From positions 1 to 52,680 of the forward strand of contig DASSKW010000095.1 in NCBI GenBank assembly GCA_035690065.1: DNA of 52,680 bases, written 5' to 3'. Source of the stretch: DASSKW01 sp035690065 (GTDB taxonomy: Bacteria > Pseudomonadota > Gammaproteobacteria > Natronospirales > REEB76). The notes under the pieces are model-generated. The model saw only the letters and a program-made list of their open reading frames with translations. It ran no database searches and was not told the origin of the DNA. Made by a program: the position numbers and the translations under genes. The stretch's first letter is position 1. Each line of letters starts with the position of its first letter. Of this stretch, positions 8,501-16,900 are shown one piece after another.

Positions 8501-8560
8501 CGGGAGCGGCGATATTGCGCCGCGATATTCGAATCGCAGTCGAGACGACCGCTCCCACCA
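8501..8560. repeat. REP-like palindrome between purE and purK
   Basis: The element runs from CGGGAGCGGC to GACCGCTCCCACCA, with GGGAGCGG and CCGCTCCC as terminal inverted repeats and a second dyad (GATATTGCG with CGCGATATTC) inside. The right half, read on the minus strand (TGGTGGGAGCGGTCGTCTCG and on), matches the copy at 37087-37116 with one mismatch across about 30 bases. This makes it a member of a dispersed family. It may stabilise the upstream purE message or attenuate read-through into purK. Confidence 0.75.
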
Positions 8561-8579
8561 TAGAACAGCAAAGCGGAAA

Positions 8580-9701
8580 ATGCGTAAACAATCACTCCGT
8601 CAGCCAGATTCCATACCCAGAACAATCGGTATCGTCGGTGCCGGACAACTCGGCCGCATGCTGGCGCTATCCGGCTACCCGCTCGGATTGAAGTTCATCT
8701 TCCTCGACAAGAGCGCCGATGCTCCCGGCGGACAAATCGGCGACATCCTGCTGGGCGAATTCACCGACGCCGACAAGATCGCGCAACTCGCCGCGCAAGT
8801 GGATGTGCTCACCTATGACGTGGAGAACGTCCCGGTTGCCGCCTTGAGCAGACTCCCGAAAGACAAACCGTTCCTGCCACCGGTCGCCGCGCTTGCCGCA
8901 GGTCAGGATCGGCTCTCGGAAAAGACCCTGTTCCGCGAACTCAAGATTCCAACCCCGGAATTTCGTGCCATTGAATCCATGCCGGATCTGGAAGAGGCGA
9001 TTCAGAAAATCGGTTATCCCGCCGTACTGAAAACCCGCCGTCTCGGTTACGACGGCCGCGGCCAGCGCTTCATCCGCAGTCCTGCGGAACTCGGTAGCGC
9101 CTACAACGCGCTTGCCGGCGTGCCGCTGATCCTCGAACAGTTCATCGCCTTCGAACGCGAGGTCTCGGTCATCGGCGTGCGCAACCATCTGGGCGACACC
9201 GCCTTCTATCCGCTGTCCGAAAACCGGCACCGCGACGGCATCCTGCGTCTGTCCATCGCGCCCTATCCTGACAAGAAACTGCAGAGTCAGGCGCAACGAT
9301 ACGCCAAGCGCATCATGCAGCACTTCGACTACACCGGGATATTGACCATCGAGTTCTTCGTTCGCAAGGGTAAACTCATCGCCAACGAGACCGCGCCGCG
9401 CGTGCATAATTCCGGTCACTGGACCATCGAAGGTGCCGTCACCAGTCAGTTCGAAAATCACATCCGCGGCATCCTCGGGCTACCGCTCGGCGACACCTCG
9501 CCAGTGGGATATTCCGCGATGGTAAATTTCATCGGCGAGATGCCGCCGCTGGCGGAAGTGCTGAAAATACCCGGTGCGCATTATCACGATTACGGCAAGG
9601 ACGCGCGGCCCGATCGCAAACTGGGGCACGCGACGCTGGTGTGCAAGACACGCAAGGAATTGCTCGCCAGGCTGGACCGTTTCCCGGGTCTGGTTCCTTA
9701 G
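8580..9701 (+). CDS. purK: N5-carboxyaminoimidazole ribonucleotide synthase PurK
   Basis: An ATP-grasp enzyme of 373 residues that makes N5-CAIR from AIR, bicarbonate and ATP, the substrate of PurE. Visible are the N-terminal nucleotide-binding fold (GIVGAGQLGRMLALSG), the TYDVENV and PAVLKTRRLGYDGRGQ strands of the ATP-grasp core around residues 80-165, and ETAPRVHNSGHWTIEG near residue 270, a hallmark of PurK. No strong ribosome site precedes the ATG; GCGGAAA is the nearest purine stretch. It is the second gene of purEK. Confidence 0.95.
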   Translation: MRKQSLRQPDSIPRTIGIVGAGQLGRMLALSGYPLGLKFIFLDKSADAPGGQIGDILLGEFTDADKIAQLAAQVDVLTYDVENVPVAALSRLPKDKPFLPPVAALAAGQDRLSEKTLFRELKIPTPEFRAIESMPDLEEAIQKIGYPAVLKTRRLGYDGRGQRFIRSPAELGSAYNALAGVPLILEQFIAFEREVSVIGVRNHLGDTAFYPLSENRHRDGILRLSIAPYPDKKLQSQAQRYAKRIMQHFDYTGILTIEFFVRKGKLIANETAPRVHNSGHWTIEGAVTSQFENHIRGILGLPLGDTSPVGYSAMVNFIGEMPPLAEVLKIPGAHYHDYGKDARPDRKLGHATLVCKTRKELLARLDRFPGLVP

Positions 9702-9780
9702 CTGCTGCAGACATGCGCTCTTTGCGCACTCGTTGACACCCCAGCCTGGCCATACTTGTGTGATTTCGCCAGCCCTGGAC

Positions 9781-9825
9781 AATTAAGCCATTTATGCTAA
9801 TGCAGTTGGCATAATCTGCTTAATT
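9781..9825. promoter_or_regulatory. Nested palindromic operator of the AbiE-type locus
   Basis: Two concentric inverted repeats sit just before the toxin start. The outer arms AATTAAGC (9781-9788) and GCTTAATT (9818-9825) are perfect complements. The inner arms TTATGC (9792-9797) and GCATAA (9809-9814) are perfect complements too, with equal 3-base spacers and an 11-base centre. CATAAT at 9810-9815 could serve as a -10 box inside it. Known AbiEi antitoxins repress their own promoter by binding inverted repeats there, so this is a strong operator candidate. It is only 10 bases from the ATG at 9835, leaving no obvious Shine-Dalgarno site. Confidence 0.7.
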
Positions 9826-9834
9826 GACGATGCC

Positions 9835-10602
9835 ATGGATACCTTGCGCGAACAATTTCTGGAACGCCTGACCCGGGAACTTTTCCATAAGAAAGGGGAA
9901 GGTTTCGTATTGAAAGGCGGAACTGCCATCCGCGCATTATTCGGCGAGCAGCGACTCACCAAGGTTATCGATCTGGATTTCACCAATCCCAGACGCACTG
10001 CCGATTCCCTGCATCACAGCATCCATCGTGCCATCGAGATCGCGGCACGCGGCCTGCCCATCCGGAATCTGCATACCTCGGAACCCGGCAAGGCAGAATC
10101 CAGCCCACGCTGGAAAGTCAATTTTGAAGACACCGAAGGGCGTCCCCACCATGTCGAAATAGAAGTCTCGCGCGACCCTGCACGCGCGGTACCCGGTGCC
10201 GTCACACAGATACCTTTCGTACCGCATGCAGCTAAAGGCATCGCACGTTACTGGGTCGATATCTATGACCGGTCTGCATTGATTGCCAGCAAGCTTGCGG
10301 CATTACTCGGTCGCAGCGTACCGCGCGATGTCTATGACATGGATCTGCTTAATGACGCGGCCAATCCTCCGTCCACTGCGCTCATCAACTGGGCCATAGA
10401 CCGCGCCGATCTGGCCGGACGGGATCCCATCACAATACTCTGGGAGCATCTTGAAGAATTGAGCTGGGCCCGTTTCCAGACGGAACTGCTCGACACGCTT
10501 ACGCCTGCGAATGCTGAACGCGTTGACGAAACCGAATGGACTGCGATGAAACTGCGGGTCGGTGAATATGCCGAAGACCTGCTCCGGCTTGCCTCATCAT
10601 GA
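9835..10602 (+). CDS. AbiEii/AbiGii-family nucleotidyltransferase toxin
   Basis: A 255-residue nucleotidyltransferase of the AbiEii (DUF1814) family, the toxin half of type IV-like toxin-antitoxin and phage-abortive systems; characterised members add nucleotides to tRNA. The N-terminal FVLKGGTAIRALFG with the GG[ST] core, then VIDLDF providing the paired aspartates (about residues 25-50), and the downstream RDVYDMDLL motif (around residue 163) are all in place, so it should be active. The gene is followed by an AbiEi-like gene overlapping by ATGA. In classical abiE operons the antitoxin comes first; here the order is reversed. An elaborate palindrome lies immediately upstream. Confidence 0.85.
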   Translation: MDTLREQFLERLTRELFHKKGEGFVLKGGTAIRALFGEQRLTKVIDLDFTNPRRTADSLHHSIHRAIEIAARGLPIRNLHTSEPGKAESSPRWKVNFEDTEGRPHHVEIEVSRDPARAVPGAVTQIPFVPHAAKGIARYWVDIYDRSALIASKLAALLGRSVPRDVYDMDLLNDAANPPSTALINWAIDRADLAGRDPITILWEHLEELSWARFQTELLDTLTPANAERVDETEWTAMKLRVGEYAEDLLRLASS

Positions 10603-11285
10603 AACCCTGGCAGATCACGCTCGAGGATCGGCTTGCCGCTGCAGACGCACCTGCGGTCTTGAGCCGCGATCTGCTGGCACGCTTTGCGCGCGCCGGCCGG
10701 GAAAGCCCACTCCCGTCCAGCAGCCTCACCTACTGGCTGAAGAATGCCAAAGCCCGCGGCAAACTTCAGCCTGTACAACGTGGTTTATTCCTGAACCGTT
10801 TCCGGGTACCGCCGGGGCAACTGGCGGACACCGCCGCATGGCTGCAAAACGACGCGATCCTCTCGCTCAACACCGTGCTGGGCGATAGCGGTGTACTCAA
10901 CAATCCATCGCATGTAATCACCGCAGTGGTACCGGTAGATCCGCGTGTGCCGCCGCCAAGTCTGGGAAGACACCGCACCCAGGCCGGTACCCTGCATTTC
11001 TTCGGTATTCCGCGCCGCGTCGTCGAAGCCGGTGCTGACAGCGATCGTCTTGCTTCGGATCGCCCACATGAACAACCGCGTGCAACACCGGAAAAGGCGT
11101 TGCTCGACTGGCTGTATCTGGCAGCCAGTCCCCGCAGCCACCGCACCTGGCCCCCGCATCAAGATATCGATATGGATTTGCTCGATTCAAAGCGACTGCG
11201 GAAACTGGCCGTTGCGGCGGGTATGAAAGAAGTGCTCGAAACCTGGTTGAAAACGACTTCGCGACAGCCCGTCCAGGTCAGCTGA
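10599..11285 (+). CDS. AbiEi-type antitoxin / transcriptional regulator
   Basis: A protein of 228 residues, the probable antitoxin and autorepressor of the preceding toxin. The N-terminal third looks like a winged-helix region (LSRDLLARFARAG, SSLTYWLKNAKARGKL, VQRGLFL). The middle carries ATPEKALLDWLYLA around residue 162, the most characteristic motif of AbiEi-family proteins. Its ATG overlaps the toxin's stop by four bases, so the toxin is translated first and the antitoxin is coupled to it. The C-terminus ends nine bases from the convergent tldD stop. Family assignment is good; the role as repressor of the 9781-9825 palindrome is inference. Confidence 0.78.
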   Translation: MKPWQITLEDRLAAADAPAVLSRDLLARFARAGRESPLPSSSLTYWLKNAKARGKLQPVQRGLFLNRFRVPPGQLADTAAWLQNDAILSLNTVLGDSGVLNNPSHVITAVVPVDPRVPPPSLGRHRTQAGTLHFFGIPRRVVEAGADSDRLASDRPHEQPRATPEKALLDWLYLAASPRSHRTWPPHQDIDMDLLDSKRLRKLAVAAGMKEVLETWLKTTSRQPVQVS

Positions 11286-11294
11286 TTATTATCC

Positions 11295-12734
11295 TCAGCC
11301 CGTGCCACCCACCGTCAGACCATCCACTCTCAAAGTAGGCTGCCCGACGCCGACCGGCACGCTCTGGCCTTCCTTGCCACAGGTGCCGACACCGTCGTCG
11401 AGCTTGAGATCGTTGCCGATCATGGAGACGCGCGTCAGGACATCGGGCCCGTTGCCGATCAGCGTCGCGCCGCGCACCGGGCGTGTCACCTTGCCGTCTT
11501 CGATCAGATAAGCTTCGCTGGCAGAGAACACGAACTTGCCGCTGGTGATGTCCACCTGCCCGCCGCCGAAGTTCACCGCGTACAAGCCTTTCTTCACCGA
11601 ACGGATGATCTCCTGCGGATCGTGTTGTCCGGGCAGCATGTAGGTGTTGGTCATGCGCGGCATCGGCAGATGCGCGAACGATTCGCGGCGGCCATTGCCG
11701 GTCGGCGCGACATTCATCAGGCGTGCGTTGAGTTTGTCCTGCAGGTAGCCTTTCAAGATCCCATTCTCGATCAACGTGGTGCAATGCGTCGGCGTGCCTT
11801 CGTCATCGACATTCAGCGAACCGCGCCGGTTCGGCAGCGTCCCATCGTCCACGATGGTGCACAGCTCGGACGCGACTTTCTGACCCACGCGACCGGAGAA
11901 TGCCGAGGTCCCCTTGCGGTTGAAGTCTCCTTCCAGACCGTGACCGATGGCTTCGTGCAACAGGATGCCGGGCCAGCCTGCTCCCAGTACCACAGTCATG
12001 TTGCCGGCGGGTGCCGACACCGCTTCCAGATTCACCAGTGCGGTACGCACGGCTTCGCGCGCGTATCCGAACGCGCGTTCGGAATCGAGAAAATATTCGT
12101 AGCCGACGCGGCCACCGCCGCCGGCGTAACCCTGCTCGCGACGGCCATCCTGCTCTGCGATCACGCTGACATTGAAACGCACCAGTGGCCGCACATCTGC
12201 GGCAAGGGTGCCGTCACTGGCCGCCACCAGCACCACATCCTGGACGCCGGACAGACTCACCATCACCTGCTTGATGCGCGGATCGAGACGCCGTGCTTCC
12301 GCGTCCACCTGCATCAGCAGTTTCACCTTGTCTTCGTCCTTGAGCGTCGCGACCGGATCGGTCGGCAGATACAACTGGCGGTTGGGTTCGCCGTGCCACG
12401 CCTGCAAGCCATTCTGTCCACCCTGCTTGGCGATCGCACGCGCCATATCGGCGGCACGCGTCAGCGCCGGCAACACGATCTCGTCCGAATAGGCAAAGCC
12501 GGTCTTCTCGCCGGAAATCGCTCGCACCCCGACGCCTTGTTCCAGGTTGTAACTGCCGTCTTTGACGATGCCGTCTTCCAGCGACCATGATTCGTGCCTG
12601 GTGCTCTGGAAATACAGATCGGCGGCATCCACCTTGTAACTCAGGATGCGATCCAGCACCTTGCTCAGCTGCTGCTCGTCCATACCAGCGGACGACAACA
12701 GGTTATTCCGGGCGATCTGCAGGGCGTTGTTCAT
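11295..12734 (-). CDS. tldD: Metalloprotease TldD
   Basis: The catalytic zinc subunit of the TldD/TldE(PmbA) peptidase, 479 residues, close to the family norm. The modified zinc motif HEAIGHGLEGD (HExxxH) lies near residue 255, followed by RKGTSAFSGRVGQ and, near the end, GTCGKEGQSVPVGVGQPTLR with the conserved cysteine and glycine pattern. The open frame continues upstream of ATG 12734, but that extension lies antisense to and past the nitrilase gene boundary and resembles no TldD, so I start at MNNALQIARNNLL. It follows the nitrilase gene by 80 bases on the same strand, probably in one operon that begins at rng or further upstream. Confidence 0.95.
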   Translation of the reverse strand: MNNALQIARNNLLSSAGMDEQQLSKVLDRILSYKVDAADLYFQSTRHESWSLEDGIVKDGSYNLEQGVGVRAISGEKTGFAYSDEIVLPALTRAADMARAIAKQGGQNGLQAWHGEPNRQLYLPTDPVATLKDEDKVKLLMQVDAEARRLDPRIKQVMVSLSGVQDVVLVAASDGTLAADVRPLVRFNVSVIAEQDGRREQGYAGGGGRVGYEYFLDSERAFGYAREAVRTALVNLEAVSAPAGNMTVVLGAGWPGILLHEAIGHGLEGDFNRKGTSAFSGRVGQKVASELCTIVDDGTLPNRRGSLNVDDEGTPTHCTTLIENGILKGYLQDKLNARLMNVAPTGNGRRESFAHLPMPRMTNTYMLPGQHDPQEIIRSVKKGLYAVNFGGGQVDITSGKFVFSASEAYLIEDGKVTRPVRGATLIGNGPDVLTRVSMIGNDLKLDDGVGTCGKEGQSVPVGVGQPTLRVDGLTVGGTG

Positions 12735-12814
12735 GGATAATTCGCAGTGATGATGGCGGGCGAGAACGTTACTTCCCGCGATGGGTTGAATATGGGGATG
12801 ACGATGAGGTAATT

Positions 12815-13630
12815 CTACCCCAGCCGACGATGCGCCAGCGCCGGGAACCGTTGCCGCAGACGGATCTGTGCTTCCGTATCCAGACTGGCCATGACAATAC
12901 CCGGCTCCGCAGCCCGCTCGGCGAGGATCTCGCCCCAGGGTTCCACGATCATGCTGTGTCCCCAGGTCTCGCGGCCATTCGCGTGCTGTCCGGTCTGGGC
13001 GGCTGAGATCACGAAGGCCAGGTTCTCGACCGCACGTGCCCGATTGAGCAATTCCCAATGCACCCGTCCGGTGCTGCGCGTGAAGGCCGACGGTACCGCG
13101 AACAGAGTCGCACCCTGTGCGGTCAGGGTACGGAACAGTTCCGGGAAACGCAGGTCATAGCACACCGCCAGACCGAGCCGACCGAACGGCGTATCCGCGA
13201 CGACTGCGCGGTCGCCTGGCTGCATGCGCGCCGATTCGTGATACGCCTCACCCGCCGCATTCACGCTGACATCGAACAGATGGATCTTGTCGTAAACTGC
13301 AACACGCTTGCCTTGCGGATCATACAACGGACAGCGCGCATAGACCTTGTCGCCGCCCGCGACTACCGGCAATGTTCCGCCCACGATCCAGGCGTGCAAT
13401 GTCTGTGCCTTGTCGCCAAGAAAATCCTGGATCTGGCCACTACCATCGACCTCACCGGCACGCACGCGTTCCTCATCGTTACGCGCCATGAGTGCGAAGT
13501 TCTCCGGCAACACGATGAGTTGCGCACCCTGTGCTGCGGCCTGCGCCATCAAACGCCCGGCTTCGCGCAAGTTGGCAGTGACATCTGCGCCGGAATTCAT
13601 CTGGATCGCGGCAACCCGGTGCTGACTCAT
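12815..13630 (-). CDS. Carbon-nitrogen hydrolase, deaminated-glutathione-amidase-like
   Basis: A 271-residue amidase of the nitrilase superfamily. The Glu-Lys-Cys triad is intact: VLPENF near residue 43, VYDKIHLFDV near residue 110 and LAVCYDLRFPELFR near residue 145. The HLFDV and CYDLRFPELFR contexts are those of the NIT1/YbeM branch, which removes the amide from deaminated glutathione. The longer open frame reaches 13741, but the ATG at 13630 gives the canonical MSQHRVAAIQMNS start and overlaps the stop of the upstream gene by ATGA. It sits in the yhdP-nitrilase-tldD order seen in many gammaproteobacteria. Confidence 0.9.
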   Translation of the reverse strand: MSQHRVAAIQMNSGADVTANLREAGRLMAQAAAQGAQLIVLPENFALMARNDEERVRAGEVDGSGQIQDFLGDKAQTLHAWIVGGTLPVVAGGDKVYARCPLYDPQGKRVAVYDKIHLFDVSVNAAGEAYHESARMQPGDRAVVADTPFGRLGLAVCYDLRFPELFRTLTAQGATLFAVPSAFTRSTGRVHWELLNRARAVENLAFVISAAQTGQHANGRETWGHSMIVEPWGEILAERAAEPGIVMASLDTEAQIRLRQRFPALAHRRLG

Positions 13631-13968
13631 GGCTCCACCGACAGCGTCACCGAATTCTCGTCCTGACCGCTGATACGCCTCTCGATCGCGGCTGACGGGA
13701 TACCGAGCGATACCAGCCAATCCTGCACTTCGCTCGACCACAGACTGCCGATGTCGTCACCGGAATGCAGGATCACGATGTGATAGTCAGGATGCTTCAT
13801 CCAGTCCTGTACCGCTGCGCGTACCGGCGCCATCGCCGCCATCTCTGCGCCGCTGCGTGGCTGCGCCCATTCATCGGCCGTGATGGTGAAGGTATCCGCC
13901 TGCGCGGAAGCGACAAACCCGGCCACGCACAAGACCCACACGGCCATTTTCAACAAAGGTAATTTCAT
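13627..13968 (-). CDS. Small exported protein of unknown function
   Basis: A 113-residue protein with a clear signal peptide (basic start, then a hydrophobic run ending SAQA-DT). The mature part is about 90 residues; its segments HPDYHIVILHSGDD, WLVSLGIPSAAIERRISG and NSVTLSVEP follow the beta-alpha-beta rhythm of an OmpA-like periplasmic domain core, though the family match is weak. It overlaps yhdP upstream and the nitrilase gene downstream by four bases each (ATGA both times), so it is firmly embedded in the operon and not a stray frame. A periplasmic partner of YhdP is an attractive guess only. Confidence 0.75.
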   Translation of the reverse strand: MKLPLLKMAVWVLCVAGFVASAQADTFTITADEWAQPRSGAEMAAMAPVRAAVQDWMKHPDYHIVILHSGDDIGSLWSSEVQDWLVSLGIPSAAIERRISGQDENSVTLSVEP

Positions 13969-16900
13969 GGTTGAGCTGCCTGCGGCTGCGACGCCGATTG
14001 TGCTGCTGGTGCTTTCATTTTCTTGTTGGGTGATTCAGCGACTTTCTCCAGCTTGGGATTATCCCACGGTCCGGTGAGGTGATAACGCACTTCTCCGACT
14101 GCGGTGAGAGGTTTCTTGAAGACTTCCGTCAGCAGCCACACCACCGCGCCCACGCCCACGCCGCCAGCCAGCGCGCCGATGATCGGCAAGGTCGGTCCCA
14201 CACTCGCGTCCACGATCAGCGCTTCGTCGAAATCCTGTTTGGCAAGCCCGATTCGTCCGATCATGTGGATCTTGGCGGCTGGTCCCGAGATGGTCAGATC
14301 GCGGGTATAGGCGTCGCCGTCCTGAAGCGTGAAATTGCCTTCGATGCTGTCATACGCAAACCCTTTACCGAACACGTCGCTGAAATTCAGCAACAGGCGA
14401 CGCGGCAGCGCATTGATACTGAGCAGACCGAATACCCGCCCTGCCCCGGGTTGCACTTCGAGCAACTGGCCGTTGGTAAGTTTGATATGCAGCTTGCCAT
14501 CCAGGGACTGGACGATGTTGTCGAACGGACCACCCTTCCAATCTATATCCGCCTCCAGGCTAGCCTTGTCACCGGTGATGCCCGGCGCATAACCGAAGGC
14601 CTTGAGAGTCTTTTCGATATCGGTGCTGGTGATATTCCCGCTCAGATGTGAATGTTGCGTACCGTCCGGTTGTAGCGTCCAACTGCCGTTGGCCTCCGTC
14701 TTGAATGCGCGGCCATCCACGGCAAAATCCGCCAGATTGATACCGTCCGGACGCGGCGTTAAGACCGCATGTACCTGGGTCAACGATACCCCACTGAATT
14801 GCAGCAGTTTGCTGCTGAAGCGCAACGCAGGGATACGCCGCGGATCATAAGCAGGCTGTGTGATCGATGCTGTATCGGGCGTCGTCACGGCCTTGTGTTC
14901 GATCATCACATGGTCCATGTCCGCGATGATCGGGTGTTGTGCATCCACCGCGAACGGCAGGCTGATGTGCCCGCCGATCGCTGCACTGGCCAGCTTGATG
15001 TGCCAGGCATCCTGCCCCCGGTCCAGTAACAGATGCAGGCCATTGATCGACTGTCCGAAACCTGAGAAATGTTCGACGCTCATATCCACATGCTGCAGGT
15101 ATGGCGGCAACTGTGGCATATCGATGCCATCGTCTCTACCGTCGGTTCCCGTATATGAGAGCCAGGCAGCGGTATCGAACTCGTCGAGCTTGCCGCTGAG
15201 AGTCAGGCCCGCGGTGGATGGCAATGTGGTCTCGCCGCTACCTGCTTCAACCGTACCCCGATCGAACTGCCACCGATTGGCCTGTGAGACGAATTGCAGT
15301 CTCGCTGCCGCGCGTTGCGCATACTGCCATCCAAATTCCAGTTTGTCGCCATCCTGGATCTGCAGTGTTGCTGCCAGCGGTGCACTGGTGTCTGCCGGTT
15401 TTGTAAACGGCAGCGGCAAATTGATAGCAAGACCCTTCAGACTGGAATCCAGTCGTAACGACAATCCCGCTGTCCCGGCAGCAGGATCGTTCGGGATGCG
15501 TCCGTGTACAGTCCAATCGGCATGTCCCTGCAATGCATCCTTGACCGGTAAGCCGAATGCTGCCACCAACGCGGTGCCATCTGCGCTGCCAAGAGCCTTG
15601 AACAACGATGTATCGCCATCTCCTTTGCCGCCGGGGTACACGTCGATGACGACCGGAGCACCAAGCAGCATGCCTTGTACGCCATCCGCAGAGATACCGG
15701 TGCCGGTAAAATGCACGGCACCGTGCAGCTTGGTGAGCGCCCATGCCGGAGCGTCTTGCACACTGACTGCGACATCGCCGAGTTGTGCCATGCCATCCAG
15801 CTTGAAATCGGCCAACCGGTCCACGGGCAATACCAGATGCAAGCTGACATCGCTGCGACCACTGACATTCACCGTATCCAGATAGGAACCGAAACGCTCC
15901 TTGAGAGGACCACGACGCAGGAAATCCAGCGATGCTTGCGCACTGCCGCGCGCGCCGCCATCGACACGCAGGACACCTTCGCGCAGATCGGCAAACCCGG
16001 CCCTGGCACCGGTGATGTCATCGCCCAGGATATTTCCACCGCGCACTACCGCACTCAGACCCTGATTGCGGAATTCAACATCGGCATCCAGGTTCTGGAG
16101 TCTGGGCCACCCGTCCGCATAATCGAGCACGCCATGCACCAGGTGGAAACGGATATCGAACAGACCCTGACCCTTGTCATAAGGAAAATCCGCCAGCTTG
16201 CCATGCACGCTGAGACTGCCCTCCGGTACCTGCCCCCTCACGATCGCAGTGTCGAGCCAGTCCACGACTTCTTTCGGCATGATACCGACCGGGAAATACG
16301 CAGATTTGTTGCGGGCATCCACATTGGCGACCGTGGCATCCAGGTCGAGTCGCGGCGAACTCCCGTCAGCCGGGAACAGGAAACTGCCCCTGGCCCTGGC
16401 GGAACCGTCCTGATTCTTTATCTCAATGTCGTCGCTCGCAATTCGCCAACCGGTCGAGTCATGTGTGAAACTGAACCCGGCATCCAGCGTCCCTGCATAC
16501 AAGGGCCCACGAAACAGCTGCGGGAACGTCACGGAACCATTGCGCGTCGCAAGCGTCAGGCTGCCGCCGGTCTGATCCAATGCGAGTTCACCGTCCATGC
16601 CGGTAAATCCCGGGATCCCGGCATCGGCCTGTGCACCCAGGTCCTGAAATTGGCCGCGCACCGACCAGGTATCAAGCTTGTTGCCTTGCCAGCGTGCTGC
16701 AAATGCGAACTTCGAGACATCACCCTGTGGTGCCACGCGTTGCAGACGCTGCAATCTGTCGAGCAGTATCGGCGGCAGCCAGCTTATCAAGGTGTCGATA
16801 TCCTGCAGCCGCAGGAAACTGGCATCTCCCTGCCATACGTCTCCCTGAGTATCCGCGTCATAGGCAAGATTGAAATTGCTCGTTGGCCAGGTTACGCCGG

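Noticed and set aside
9830..9834. ATG at 9830 as the toxin start
   Set aside because: It is out of frame with the AbiEii-family coding sequence; the ATG at 9835 is in frame.
12735..13058. Upstream extension of tldD giving a 587-residue protein
   Set aside because: The extension overlaps the 3' part of the amidase gene in another frame and does not resemble TldD; the ATG at 12734 gives normal length.
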